Counted from the stretch's first letter, positions 37,824 through 47,238 are shown. The stretch is 64,000 nt of DNA from Alkalinema pantanalense (GCF_050753345.1 NZ_JBLZFX010000008.1:42687-106686); one strand, 5' to 3'. The notes: generated from the letters alone by a model not told the origin. A program made the numbers and translations.

Positions 37824-39608
37824 ATGCCTAAAACGAACGAAGAAGTCCTCAAAGTGATTCCCCTCGGTGGTCTGCACGAAATTGGCAAAAACACCTGCGT
37901 CTTTGAATACGGTGACGAAATTCTCCTCTTGGACGCCGGACTGGCATTCCCCACGGATGGCATGCACGGGGTCAACATTGTGCTGCCCGACATGACTTAC
38001 CTGCGGGAAAATCAGCACAAAATTAAGGGAATGATCATCACCCATGGTCATGAAGATCACATTGGCGGAATTCCCTTTCATCTTAAGCAAATTAATATTC
38101 CAGTCATGTATGGGCCTCGGCTCGCTCTGGCTTTGCTAGAGGGTAAGTTGCAGGAAGCGGGGGTGGCCGATCGCACTGAACTGCGTCCCGTTGGCCCTCG
38201 GGATTTCATCCGTATTGGCTCTTACTTTGTAGTGGAATTCATCCGGAATACCCATTCCATTGCTGATAGTTTTTCCATTGCCCTGCATACGCCAGTAGGT
38301 GTAGTGATTCATACCGGTGATTTTAAGTTTGATCACACGCCTGTAGATGGTGAATGCTTCGATTTGCAACGGTTGGCTGAGTACGGCGAAAAGGGTGTGC
38401 ATTGCTTAATCAGCGACTCAACCAACTCTGAAGTGCCGGGATTTACCCCCTCAGAACGGGCGGTTTTTCCAAACCTGGAAAAGGTCTATATGCAAGCCCA
38501 GGGTCGGCTTATCATCACGACCTTTGCATCCTCCGTTCACCGCGTCAACATGATTTTGGAGTTGGCGGAGAAATATGGTCGATCGGTGGCGGTTTTAGGT
38601 CGATCGATGCTGAACGTGATTGCCCATGCCCGCACCCTTGGTTACATCAAGTGTAAAGATGAGACCTTGGTGCCGCTGAATATGGCCACTAAAATGCCAG
38701 ATAACAAACTGGTGATTTTGACCACGGGTTCCCAGGGGGAGCCGATGTCTGCTCTGACTCGGATTGCTAATCAGGAACATCGTCAAATTAAAGTACGGCA
38801 AGGCGATACTGTCGTTTTCTCTGCTAACCCGATTCCAGGTAATACGATTGCCGTGGTTAACACGATCGACAAGCTAATGATGCAGGGAGCCAAGGTTGTC
38901 TACGGTAAGGAAGCAGGGATTCACGTTTCCGGCCACGCCTGCCAAGAAGATCAAAAGCTGATGTTAGCCCTGACCAAGCCCCGCTTCTTCCTGCCTGTAC
39001 ATGGTGAGCACCGCATGTTGGTCAAGCATTCCCAAACGGCCCAGTCCATGGGGATACCTGCGGAAAACATGGTGATCATTGATAACGGTGATACCGTTGA
39101 ACTGACCAAGGATGCTATTCGCAAGGGTGATCGGGTACCAGCGGGTATCGAGTTGATGGATACCTCCCGATCGGGCGTCGTGGATGACAAAGTCCTGAAG
39201 GAACGGCAACATCTAGCAGGGGATGGTGTGGTCACCGTAGCGGCTACGGTCAATTGGAACGGCAAGTTGATGACCAAGCCAGAAGTGCACCTGCGAGGGG
39301 TTGTCACCACCTTAAGTCGAGAAATTTTACAGGCCAAGATTCAAAACAGCATTGAACATGTTTTGGGCGATCGCTGGAGTGAGTATGCCCGACCGATTAA
39401 GGACGGTGGCAAACTGGATATTGATTGGGTGGGATTGCAATACCACGTTGAACGGGAAGTCCAACGAACCCTGCGCCGAGAAGTGCAAAGCAGCCCCCTG
39501 CTCGTGTTCTTGATGCAAACCCCTGATACTCCCCAAGATGATCCGGTGGATACACCGACGAAAACCCGAGCGACACGGCAACGGGTCACTGCGAAAGTTG
39601 CTTCCTAG
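37824..39608 (+). CDS. rnj: Ribonuclease J
   Basis: A 594-aa metallo-beta-lactamase/beta-CASP nuclease with endonuclease and 5'-3' exonuclease activity in mRNA decay and rRNA maturation. Zinc motif THGHEDHIGG with His74, His76, Asp78 and His79; later ligands in RNTHSIADS and IHTGDFKFDHTP; beta-CASP blocks TFASSVHRVNMI and VHGEHRML; C-terminal Arg/Thr-rich tail. Length and order match cyanobacterial RNase J. It follows dapA by a long structured gap and ends before a strong terminator, so it is likely a separate transcript. Confidence 0.95.
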   Translation: MPKTNEEVLKVIPLGGLHEIGKNTCVFEYGDEILLLDAGLAFPTDGMHGVNIVLPDMTYLRENQHKIKGMIITHGHEDHIGGIPFHLKQINIPVMYGPRLALALLEGKLQEAGVADRTELRPVGPRDFIRIGSYFVVEFIRNTHSIADSFSIALHTPVGVVIHTGDFKFDHTPVDGECFDLQRLAEYGEKGVHCLISDSTNSEVPGFTPSERAVFPNLEKVYMQAQGRLIITTFASSVHRVNMILELAEKYGRSVAVLGRSMLNVIAHARTLGYIKCKDETLVPLNMATKMPDNKLVILTTGSQGEPMSALTRIANQEHRQIKVRQGDTVVFSANPIPGNTIAVVNTIDKLMMQGAKVVYGKEAGIHVSGHACQEDQKLMLALTKPRFFLPVHGEHRMLVKHSQTAQSMGIPAENMVIIDNGDTVELTKDAIRKGDRVPAGIELMDTSRSGVVDDKVLKERQHLAGDGVVTVAATVNWNGKLMTKPEVHLRGVVTTLSREILQAKIQNSIEHVLGDRWSEYARPIKDGGKLDIDWVGLQYHVEREVQRTLRREVQSSPLLVFLMQTPDTPQDDPVDTPTKTRATRQRVTAKVAS

Positions 39609-39702
39609 TCGAAGTTTGCTGCGGCGTTAACCTTAAAAATCCCCGATCGCCCGCCTTTCCATAGGTGACAAATATTCTCTGATCGGGCCATTGATTTTAT
39701 TT

Positions 39703-39734
39703 AGACGTTAGAGACTGAATCTAACGTCTTTTTT
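39703..39734 (+). terminator. Rho-independent terminator after rnj
   Basis: AGACGTTAGA (39703-39712) pairs with TCTAACGTCT (39720-39729) around a 7-nt loop, followed by five more T. It lies about 95 nt after the stop codon. Confidence 0.95.
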
Positions 39735-40093
39735 ATCTTTGTTAATGGATATTTACTAGTCGGTTTAGTCGATCAGCCGATCGAGGCAATGAATCTGTTC
39801 GATGTGATGGGCAATGGCTAGTTTGCTAGGGATTGTAGAGATAACGAGAATAGTGATTGGCAGAATTCTTGCAGAGAAAAGACTTGCTCCGCTGATTAAA
39901 TTTTCTCTGTACAACGTTCAGAAAAATCATCATCTTCAACTGAGGCAGGCAGTTTCCTTAACCATCTTAAATTGACCTTTACCCCCCCTTTGGGATCAGT
40001 TTGTTTCCTGAGTTTTCCCTCTGACTTGCCATAGCTAAAGATCCCCAAACCTGGTAGATTTGGCAAAAGTATCAGCAAGCAAGACAAAACGCG
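39735..40093. other. Region before sqdB, no gene seen
   Basis: A 359-bp stretch after the rnj terminator. It should carry the sqdB promoter. A 63-codon minus-strand frame (39896-40087) has no coding character. Nothing else recognised. Confidence 0.5.
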
Positions 40094-41242
40094 ATGAAAG
40101 TCTTAGTTATTGGTGGCGACGGCTATTGTGGATGGGCAACCGCTCTGTATCTCTCCAATCAAGGTCATGAAGTTGGAATCCTCGATAGCTTGATCCGACG
40201 ACATTGGGATAACGAACTGCAGATTGATACCCTCACTCCGATCGCACCGATTCAACAACGCATCCAACGCTGGAAAGATCTCACCAGCAAGACCATTGAT
40301 TTGTACATTGGTGACATCTGCAACTACGACTTTCTGATTAAATCTCTCCTAGACTTTCAGCCCGAAGCGATTGTTCACTTTGGCGAGCAGCGATCGGCTC
40401 CCTTCTCTATGATCGATCGGGAACATGCTGTATTGACTCAAAGCAACAACGTCATCGGCAACCTGAACATTCTGTACGCCATTAAGGAACACTTCCCCGA
40501 TTGCCATCTGGTTAAATTAGGCACCATGGGTGAGTATGGCACGCCCAACATTGACATTGAAGAAGGCTACATCACGATCGAGCACAACGGTCGCAAAGAT
40601 ACTCTGCCCTATCCCAAACAACCTGGATCGTTTTACCACCTCAGCAAAGTCCACGATTCTCACAACATTCACTTTGCTTGCCGTGTGTGGGGACTCCGGG
40701 CGACGGACTTGAACCAGGGCGTTGTCTATGGCGTACTCACGGAAGAAACTGGCATGGATGAGTTGTTGATCAACCGTCTGGACTATGATGGCATTTATGG
40801 CACTGCTCTTAACCGTTTCTGCATCCAAGCGGCCATTGACCACCCCCTCACGGTTTATGGTAAAGGCGGTCAAACCCGTGGCTTTCTCGATATTCGCGAC
40901 ACGGTGCGCTGTGTGGAAATCGCAATCAACAATCCCGCAGAACAGGGCGAATTCCGTGTCTTCAACCAATTCACTGAACTCTTTAGTATTAGTGACTTGG
41001 CGACCATGGTGCAAAAAGCCGGAGCCACTGTGGGATTGAAGGTGGAAATTAATCACTTGGAAAATCCTCGGGTTGAGAAAGAAGAACATTACTTCAACGC
41101 GAAGAATACTAAGTTGATCGATCTGGGACTGCAGCCCCACTATCTCTCGGATTCTCTCCTAGATTCCCTGCTGAACTTTGCAACGAAGTATAAGCATCGG
41201 GTAGATATGAATGAAATTCTGCCCAAAGTGAAGTGGAAATAA
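40094..41242 (+). CDS. sqdB: UDP-sulfoquinovose synthase
   Basis: A 382-aa SDR-type enzyme that makes UDP-sulfoquinovose from UDP-glucose and sulfite, for the thylakoid lipid SQDG. NAD loop VLVIGGDGYCGWATALYLS at the N-terminus; VHFGEQRSAPFSMIDREHA with the substrate residues; the SDR catalytic Tyr and Lys in FYHLSKVHDSHN; and GVLTEETGMDEL. These are diagnostic. First gene of a sulfolipid set with a small membrane protein and sqdX downstream. Confidence 0.97.
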   Translation: MKVLVIGGDGYCGWATALYLSNQGHEVGILDSLIRRHWDNELQIDTLTPIAPIQQRIQRWKDLTSKTIDLYIGDICNYDFLIKSLLDFQPEAIVHFGEQRSAPFSMIDREHAVLTQSNNVIGNLNILYAIKEHFPDCHLVKLGTMGEYGTPNIDIEEGYITIEHNGRKDTLPYPKQPGSFYHLSKVHDSHNIHFACRVWGLRATDLNQGVVYGVLTEETGMDELLINRLDYDGIYGTALNRFCIQAAIDHPLTVYGKGGQTRGFLDIRDTVRCVEIAINNPAEQGEFRVFNQFTELFSISDLATMVQKAGATVGLKVEINHLENPRVEKEEHYFNAKNTKLIDLGLQPHYLSDSLLDSLLNFATKYKHRVDMNEILPKVKWK

Positions 41243-41312
41243 CGGATTTCGCTGGATTGATGGGGTAGCTATTGAGCGTGACCCTTCGGTTGTTGTAGCT
41301 ATCCCAAATCCG

Positions 41313-41624
41313 ATGAACTCTATCATACGCATTGCTCTCATCTGCACAACCACGATCGCACCAGGATTGTTTTTCACCGGATACAGTGCCCACTTTTTAT
41401 TGCTGGATTGGCAGGAATTAGATCGGGCAGTCACTCGGCTTTCCGCAATCTCAGATGGTAAGCCTACCGTTCAGCAGTTATTGCTAGCCAAGGCTGCTGA
41501 AGATCGCCACCGCATCAATTGCTTTGCGGAAGGGGTGGGTGTTTTGCTGGGTTGGACAATGGTGACGATCGGGATCCATGGCCTTTGTGGACTGCCCCAT
41601 TCTTCAAAATCCTTTGAACCTTGA
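41313..41624 (+). CDS. Small membrane protein between sqdB and sqdX
   Basis: A 103-aa protein with hydrophobic segments at about residues 5-30 (IALICTTTIAPGLFFTGYSA) and 70-92 (GVGVLLGWTMVTIGIHGLCG), and a charged loop between them with AKAAEDRHRINCFAEG. It starts 70 bp after sqdB and ends 9 nt before the likely start of sqdX, so it is almost surely in the same operon. I do not recognise a named family. Position suggests a role in sulfolipid synthesis or in anchoring SqdX; this is inference only. Confidence 0.75.
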   Translation: MNSIIRIALICTTTIAPGLFFTGYSAHFLLLDWQELDRAVTRLSAISDGKPTVQQLLLAKAAEDRHRINCFAEGVGVLLGWTMVTIGIHGLCGLPHSSKSFEP

Positions 41625-41630
41625 TCCGTG

Positions 41631-42761
41631 ATGATGAAAATTGCCCTATTTACCGAAACCTTTTTGCCCAAAGTAGACGGTATTGTGACTCGCCTTAAGC
41701 ATACCGTTGAGCATCTCCAACGTTTGGGGAATGAGGTGATGGTGTTTTGTCCAGATGGTGGGTTAACGGAATATCAAGGGGCACAGATTTATGGTGTCTC
41801 GGGCTATCCCTTACCTTGGTATCCAGAATTGAAAATGGCTTTTCCCAGACCGGCGATCGGCGAAGCCCTTAAACAATTTCAGCCGGACATCATCCATGTG
41901 GTCAATCCTGCAATTTTAGGCGTGGGGGGAGTGCTCTATGCCAAGGCCCATAACGTTCCTCTAATGGCGTCTTACCATACCCATCTCCCCAAATATTTGG
42001 AGCACTACGGCTTGGGGTTACTGGAACCTGTGCTCTGGGAACTCCTGAAATTGACCCATAATCAGGCTCGTCTCAATCTATGTACTTCGACTGCAATGGT
42101 AGAAGCGTTGGTAGAACATGGCATTGAGCGAGTAGATCTGTGGCAACGGGGAGTTGATACTGAAACCTTTGAACCTAGCCTGATGAGTCAGCAGGTGCGC
42201 TATCATCTTTCCCAAGGCCATCCTGAGGATCCGCTATTGCTCTATGTGGGACGATTGGGGGCAGAAAAGGAAATCGATCGCATCAAACCTGTTCTGGAGG
42301 CGATTCCCAATGCACGGTTAGCCCTTGTGGGTGATGGCCCCAATCGTAAAAATTTAGAAGCTCACTTTGCGGGTACTTGTACCCATTTTGTCGGCTATTT
42401 GAGCGGAAAAGAATTAGGTGCAGCCTATGCCTCTGCCGATGCCTTTATTTTCCCTTCCCGTACAGAAACCTTAGGACTTGTGCTTCTAGAAGCGATGGCC
42501 GCAGGATGTCCTGTCATTGCAGCAAATTCCGGCGGCATTCCCGATATTGTGACGGATGGCGTGAATGGGTTTCTCTTTGAACCCCAAGATGAAGTGGGGG
42601 CAATCAAAGCGACTCAACGGTTACTAGCCAATCCCCAAGAGCGCAATATTCTGCGTCAGAATGCTCGTCAGGAGGCAGAACGCTGGAGTTGGTCTGCTGC
42701 CACCCGACAACTTCAAAATTATTACGAACAGGTGATTGGCAAAGTTCCGATCGCAGTTTAA
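41631..42761 (+). CDS. sqdX: Sulfolipid synthase (SQDG glycosyltransferase)
   Basis: A 376-aa GT4-family enzyme that transfers sulfoquinovose from UDP-sulfoquinovose to diacylglycerol, last step of SQDG synthesis. N-terminal signature IALFTETFLPKVDGIVTRL; acceptor-side block SYHTHLPKYLEHYGLG; the GT4 nucleotide-site block FPSRTETLGLVLLEAMA with E-x7-E; YVGRLGAEKEID. Start may be GTG 41628, ATG 41631 or ATG 41634. Its location right after sqdB and the small ORF supports SqdX over other GT4 enzymes. Confidence 0.94.
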   Translation: MMKIALFTETFLPKVDGIVTRLKHTVEHLQRLGNEVMVFCPDGGLTEYQGAQIYGVSGYPLPWYPELKMAFPRPAIGEALKQFQPDIIHVVNPAILGVGGVLYAKAHNVPLMASYHTHLPKYLEHYGLGLLEPVLWELLKLTHNQARLNLCTSTAMVEALVEHGIERVDLWQRGVDTETFEPSLMSQQVRYHLSQGHPEDPLLLYVGRLGAEKEIDRIKPVLEAIPNARLALVGDGPNRKNLEAHFAGTCTHFVGYLSGKELGAAYASADAFIFPSRTETLGLVLLEAMAAGCPVIAANSGGIPDIVTDGVNGFLFEPQDEVGAIKATQRLLANPQERNILRQNARQEAERWSWSAATRQLQNYYEQVIGKVPIAV

Positions 42762-42797
42762 AACGGCGTGAATTTGACGGATACAAAACGACGAACG

Positions 42798-42831
42798 GTT
42801 AGGGAGTTAACACTGCTTTTAGCTCCCTAAC
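42798..42831. terminator. Long stem-loop between convergent genes
   Basis: GTTAGGGAGTTAA (42798-42810) pairs with TTAGCTCCCTAAC (42819-42831), 13 bp with one G-T pair and an 8-nt loop. It lies between sqdX and the convergent small gene. There is no T run, so it may stabilise 3' ends instead of acting as a classical terminator. Confidence 0.55.
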
Positions 42832-42886
42832 GATAGAATTCTCGAGATTGTCTGTCAGGTCTACCTGTCAAAAGAAACTGTGAGCA

Positions 42887-43150
42887 CTAGCTGGCTTCCG
42901 CAGATCCTCCGTTAAAAGGAGAGTTGTTGCCAATTCCGAGAGACTTTTTGCTGCGCTTTAGTTCTTTCCACAAAAGCTTAATCTGCTCGTAGGACTGCTC
43001 TGGCGAGAGTTTGCCCCCAGTTTCAAGATTCGAAATAGTCATCACCCGTTGAGCAAACTCTTGGAGATTTGCATTGAAAACAAGATTTTCCGGCTTGACT
43101 TGGCCCCGGTACCGGCTCCGAGGATTGATAAAGTCAAACTTATCAGACAT
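42887..43150 (-). CDS. Small conserved cyanobacterial protein (DUF7219-like)
   Basis: An 87-aa soluble protein: FINPRSRYRGQVKPENLVFN, then NLQEFAQRVMTISNLETGGK, then a helix with IKLLWKELKRSKKSLGI. The middle and C-terminal part look helical. I recall the same blocks in a small protein found across cyanobacteria (filed as DUF7219, I believe); its function is unknown. ATG at 43150 has AAGGAGG nearby (minus strand, about 43160). It converges with sqdX. Confidence 0.75.
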   Translation of the reverse strand: MSDKFDFINPRSRYRGQVKPENLVFNANLQEFAQRVMTISNLETGGKLSPEQSYEQIKLLWKELKRSKKSLGIGNNSPFNGGSAEAS

Positions 43151-43765
43151 CTTTTAACCTCCTTCTCTCATTGAGTGATTGACTATGTCTGCTTCACTTC
43201 ATTCCCTGTTGCTGAATCGCTCCATCAACGCTTAAGAACTCAGTTTTTGCTCCATCAAGTGGTCTCCCCTCTTGGCAAGGATTGAACTCTTATTATTTAA
43301 CCCATACTTAACCTAACATTAACCTGAAAAAAAGTTGGGTACTTTATCAGATTTTTGATGTTTTTCTGGTAGGGTTTGTGGGATTTTCATGACGTGCATG
43401 GATCATCCTTGTACTCTTTGCTGGGGGGCCCAGTCTGACTCGATCCACGTAAATCATCCCGCTCTGGATGATCTCCAGTCACGCTATTGTGTCAGTGCAT
43501 GCTATCGCGGGCTGGGGATTCCCTAGATTTGCTAGGATCAACAAGCACGCGATCGAGTTTTCCAGATTGCACAACGTGATTGCTGCCCAGCCGAGAGAGG
43601 GGCAAAGCCGAAGAGGGGAATCGCAAGGACAAAACAGCCGAGATCAGACAAGTTAGGAGCACTGACCTGACTGATAGGCGTGTCTGTAATCATGCCCTTG
43701 TCAGCCCTGTTCTGGGTTAGCCAGGGACTTGTCAGTTAATTCACTCGTCAGATCTGCGCCTATTA
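43151..43765. other. Intergenic region, no gene seen
   Basis: A 615-bp region. It contains an 8-bp inverted repeat GATCATCC/GGATGATC (43401-43408 and 43466-43473), two direct copies of CTTGTCAG near 43690-43735, and the AT-rich promoter side of the small conserved gene. A 62-codon plus-strand frame at 43468 is not convincing. Confidence 0.5.
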
Positions 43766-44467
43766 TCATCGAAGGCTTCTGACAGCGACTTGCGCATCTT
43801 TACGCAATCCTTCAGCGATCCGAAACATTTCATACCCCGTATGTAAGTATGTTTCGTCATAGTTTTGGCTGAAGTAATCCAGTTCGTCTAGCGCATCGCC
43901 TAACTGGTTCATACAGTAGTACAAATGGGCGGCGGCTCCTGCTGCCATGGGTGGGTTCGGCAGGGATTTAAATACTGTTTGGGATTTTTCTAGGGCCGAT
44001 CGACTCGTTTCCACGTAGGCTTGGAAGGCTTCCATTAACTCATCGTCAAAGGGATCGGCTGAAAGCTCCTTAATCTGTCCCCGTAATGGTTTGATAATTT
44101 GGTTGAGGAATCGATTCACGGGAGTATAGACCCGATTCAGCCAATGCCGTAGTTGGTCATCGCCATCTTTCTCGGTTTGGCGTTGTTGGCGATAGGAGGA
44201 TTGAGCAGTTTCCGATCGAGATTGGCGATCGGAAAAATTCACCGTTGGCACATAGCGCAATTGTTGATCGTAAGATCGGCGTGACAGCGGATCGGCCAAT
44301 ACCTCATAGGCCGCACTGACTCGCTTAAATGTCTCCTGGCAAGCAGCACTGGAATTGCGATCGGGATGAAATTTTTTAGCGAGCCGTCGATAGGCTTGCT
44401 TAATGTCCTCTTGGGTAGCCGTCGGAGGCAGTTCAAGGGTGTCGTAATGGGTAGGAGAGGTTGCCAT
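43766..44467 (-). CDS. J-domain (DnaJ-like) protein
   Basis: A 233-aa protein. Residues 6-70 are a J domain, HYDTLELPPTATQEDIKQAY with the HPD loop at 34-36 that stimulates Hsp70 ATPase activity. The rest has no zinc fingers or classical DnaJ C-terminal domain; it is a basic linker and then a helical part (about 110-230) of unknown fold, so it is a class III J protein that likely steers DnaK to a specific client. It follows cysK by 140 bp on the same strand. Confidence 0.88.
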   Translation of the reverse strand: MATSPTHYDTLELPPTATQEDIKQAYRRLAKKFHPDRNSSAACQETFKRVSAAYEVLADPLSRRSYDQQLRYVPTVNFSDRQSRSETAQSSYRQQRQTEKDGDDQLRHWLNRVYTPVNRFLNQIIKPLRGQIKELSADPFDDELMEAFQAYVETSRSALEKSQTVFKSLPNPPMAAGAAAHLYYCMNQLGDALDELDYFSQNYDETYLHTGYEMFRIAEGLRKDAQVAVRSLR

Positions 44468-44607
44468 ATCCCCATTTTACCCTGGGTGATTCCTGGCTCC
44501 TGTCCCCCCAGCCTGCAAAATTGCTCAACGGTTGGTTCAGCAATCTAATCCACGAAACCGATGCACCCATGGATTCGTTAAACCGATTCCACAACTTGAG
44601 CCTTAGG

Positions 44608-45561
44608 TTAACCGTTGGGCAGAAATTCTGGATCTTGGAAAAGAGGGGTACTGAGGTATCGCTCTCCAAAGCTCGGTTGAATCATGACAATCAACTTGCC
44701 AGCATTTTCTGGACGTTGGCCAATTTCTAAGGCCGCTTTGAGTGCGGCTCCGGTGGAAATGCCCGATAGCAGACCTTCTTCGCGGGCAAGGCGACGACTA
44801 CAAGCGATCGCCACTTCGTCGGCTACTTGAATGACCTCATCAATTAAGGCCGTATTGAGAACGGGTGGAATAAATCCTGCACCAATCCCTTGAATCTTGT
44901 GAGGCCCAGGTTTACCACCGGAGAGAACAGGACTATTCATAGGCTCTACTGCGATCGCCTGAAACTCAGGTTTCCGCTGTTTGATCACTTCCGCAACGCC
45001 GGTTAAGGTGCCGCCTGTGCCAACCCCCGCAATTAAAAAATCTATCTGTCCATCGGTATCGGCCCAAATTTCTTCTGCGGTTGTGCGACGGTGAATCTCG
45101 GGGTTTGCTGGGTTGCGAAACTGTTGCAACATGTAAGCATTGGGGGTTGTATCCACAATCTTTTGGGCTCGTTGGATACACCCTGCCATCCCTTCGATGC
45201 CCGGAGTCAGCTCCAACTCGGCTCCGTAAGCCCGTAACATTGCGCGTCTTTCAGAACTCATCGTTTCTGGCATGGTCAGAATTAGACGGTAACCCTTGGC
45301 CGCCGCTGACATTGCTAATGCAATCCCTGTATTTCCAGACGTAGGCTCCACAAGTACTGTCTTACCTGGTGTGATGAGTCCCTCCCATTCTGCGGCTTCA
45401 ATCATGCTGATCCCAATGCGATCTTTCACAGAAGACGAGGGATTCATACTTTCTAGCTTGACAACAATTTCAGCAACACAGCCTTCCGCTTGGGGAATGC
45501 GATTGAGCCTGACTAGGGGAGTCCGACCGATGAGTTGGGTAATGTTTTGGGCAATCTGCAT
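44608..45561 (-). CDS. cysK: Cysteine synthase A (O-acetylserine sulfhydrylase)
   Basis: A 317-aa PLP enzyme that makes cysteine from O-acetylserine and sulfide. PLP Lys46 in PSSSVKDRIG; substrate loop VEPTSGNTGIALAMSA; PLP phosphate loop GVGTGGTLTGV; VEPMNSPVLSGGKPGPHKIQ split over two blocks, and GISTGAALKAA near the end. Length normal. It follows the Rrf2 regulator by 103 bp on the same strand; Rrf2 proteins such as CymR often control cysteine genes. Confidence 0.95.
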   Translation of the reverse strand: MQIAQNITQLIGRTPLVRLNRIPQAEGCVAEIVVKLESMNPSSSVKDRIGISMIEAAEWEGLITPGKTVLVEPTSGNTGIALAMSAAAKGYRLILTMPETMSSERRAMLRAYGAELELTPGIEGMAGCIQRAQKIVDTTPNAYMLQQFRNPANPEIHRRTTAEEIWADTDGQIDFLIAGVGTGGTLTGVAEVIKQRKPEFQAIAVEPMNSPVLSGGKPGPHKIQGIGAGFIPPVLNTALIDEVIQVADEVAIACSRRLAREEGLLSGISTGAALKAALEIGQRPENAGKLIVMIQPSFGERYLSTPLFQDPEFLPNG

Positions 45562-45635
45562 GATGGTTTTCGCTGAAATGTTCGGTTCGAGGGCAATGCT
45601 GCCTCACTGCCCACAAGTTGAAGACTGACTAGTCA

Positions 45636-45666
45636 AATACCGACTAACCAAGGACTCGATCGAGTC
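45636..45666. promoter_or_regulatory. Two palindromes between Rrf2 gene and cysK
   Basis: TGACTAGTCA (45636-45645) and GACTCGATCGAGTC (45653-45666) are perfect palindromes 75-105 bp upstream of cysK, the second touching the Rrf2 stop codon. They could be operator sites for cysK. GATCGA-type palindromes are common in this genome, so only the first is weighty. Confidence 0.35.
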
Positions 45667-46129
45667 AAATGTAGTACATCAAATCTAATTGCCGTCGGGC
45701 ATCCCGTCGATCGACGAGTTCTTGGAGGGTATAGTTTTGGAGGACAGCATAGGCCGCTTGGCAAGCTTCCTGCCAAATTTCATCCACAACCTTATTTTCT
45801 AGCGTCCTGTTTGGGTTCCCTTCATGATCTCCCTCACTCTCTTGAGATTCCACCCCTTCTAGGCAATTCAGCACATCGAATAGCGAAATTTTCCAGGGTT
45901 CCCGCGCCAACAAATAGCCGCCCTTGGCTCCCCGTTGCGATTTCACAATACCGCCTCGGCGTAATATCGCCAGTAATTGCTCTAAATAGCGATCGGGGAT
46001 GTTTTGTTGGGCTGAAATTTGGCGAATTTGCAGGGGCTCACTACTCCGGTAACGAACAGCAAGTTCCAGTAGAGCTAGGAGTGCATACTCACTTTTGCAG
46101 GACAGTTCCACAGTTGAAGCTAAGCCCAT
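45665..46129 (-). CDS. Rrf2-family transcriptional regulator
   Basis: A 154-aa winged-helix regulator: ELSCKSEYALLALLELAVRY, ISAQQNIPDRYLEQLLAILR for the recognition helix, and SQRGAKGGYLLAREP for the wing. The Cys triplet that holds the Fe-S cluster in IscR is absent: the region is NCLEGVESQESEGDHEGNP with one Cys, so it is more like CymR, which senses cysteine status through CysK. Being just upstream of cysK, that role fits. Start at ATG 46129 or GTG 46111. Confidence 0.88.
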   Translation of the reverse strand: MGLASTVELSCKSEYALLALLELAVRYRSSEPLQIRQISAQQNIPDRYLEQLLAILRRGGIVKSQRGAKGGYLLAREPWKISLFDVLNCLEGVESQESEGDHEGNPNRTLENKVVDEIWQEACQAAYAVLQNYTLQELVDRRDARRQLDLMYYI

Positions 46130-46259
46130 TCGGCAACTACAAGATGATTGGTTCCAGTATACCCCGGTTTTCCGCTAGGGTTTTGTAGGTTTTTAAGGAA
46201 ACCCCAAGGGTGCCTCTTCCCACTTGGTTCATTCCAGATCAGTATTCAGGCCATAAAAA

Positions 46260-46290
46260 ATCCTCTAGAGTCCATTATGCTCTAGAGGAT
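46260..46290 (-). terminator. Rho-independent terminator (minus strand)
   Basis: ATCCTCTAGAG (46260-46270) pairs perfectly with CTCTAGAGGAT (46280-46290), 11 bp, 9-nt loop. On the minus strand the stem is followed by six T, so it ends the transcript of the small secreted protein gene. Confidence 0.93.
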
Positions 46291-46363
46291 CAAGTCAAGT
46301 TGGACGGGAAGGACTGAGCAATGTTCTTTTACGGTCAGTTCTCAGGCCAATTTTGTCAGATTG

Positions 46364-46687
46364 CTACTGCATCATTGAGGGGCAGGGAAAAATTCGGCTC
46401 ATCATCGGAGTCCTGATGCTAGCTGGCTTTGCAGTCGATGGATTCTGAACTTCAACCTGGGCGACTTCTACTGGAGTCTCCGATCGCTCCGAGGACAACG
46501 GCTTTTGACTAGCTCGATTGTCGGTTGATGCTTGCGATGGCTGGCGGGATAGTTCAGATTCCAATTGGGAGGATGGGGCCGGTTGCTGCCCTTCGGTTAG
46601 CGCATTATCAGCCTTGGCGGGGGTACTCACGAACACAGCACAGCCCACGATACCAGCCATGAAAGCACAAGGTAACAATTTCATCAT
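46364..46687 (-). CDS. Small secreted protein of unknown function
   Basis: About 107 aa from the ATG at 46687 (alternatives at 46705 and 46684). A signal peptide is clear: MMKLLPCAFMAGIVGCAVFV with a likely cut near TPAKADN. The mature part is rich in Ser, Gln, Glu and Pro and probably disordered. I do not recognise a family. The well-formed terminator right after it (46260-46290) supports it as a real gene. Its own promoter lies in the gap upstream. Confidence 0.6.
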   Translation of the reverse strand: MMKLLPCAFMAGIVGCAVFVSTPAKADNALTEGQQPAPSSQLESELSRQPSQASTDNRASQKPLSSERSETPVEVAQVEVQNPSTAKPASIRTPMMSRIFPCPSMMQ

Positions 46688-47238
46688 GATGTTGAGACTT
46701 TCCAATTTGCATATTCAGAGTCACCGATCTCCAGCGAATGACCGCCTCCGTTACTGGATATCAAGCCTTTCCTAAAAGCTGTAAGCAACCCGATCCCCCG
46801 GTGGGATGAAGTCACCCTCTACAGTTACGACTACTCTTGCAAAAGTCTCAAATCAATGAGAAGCCTCTCAAATCCATGAGAATTTAGTCAATTCAGTCCA
46901 AGTACAGTCAGCTTTGTAATCCATCTGGAATGACTGAGTTGCTCGAAAGCTCGTAACCATCCAGAACACCCAGAGGTAGCAGATATCGGCGGTCATTTAG
47001 CCCTGCGACACCCAAATCTATGGCAAGTCTAACCAGCCCTTTCTGAATCCCATAAGCGAACTTTTACGGAATCTGTTGAGGACTCTTTCTGAAGTTTTGT
47101 AATGTGTTAGCTGCTCCCATGATCGCTGTAGAGAAACTCGGAAGCTACTTCCTAGGGCAATGGTTCTAGGGCATAGGGCAATGATTGATACGGTTCGAGG
47201 GCTTGCCCCGTGGGAAGCGCCCTCCTGGAAAGTGCCCT
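46688..47238. other. Intergenic region, no gene seen
   Basis: A 551-bp region between the small secreted protein and the porin. Short direct repeats around CTAGGGCA (47152-47182). Frames present here are shadows or too short to support. Confidence 0.5.

Noticed and set aside
42798..42831. Classical terminator for sqdX
   Set aside because: Stem is strong but no T run follows on either strand, so it is listed only as a stem-loop with low certainty.
43468..43656. 62-codon plus-strand frame
   Set aside because: Low-complexity, no ribosome site, no family.
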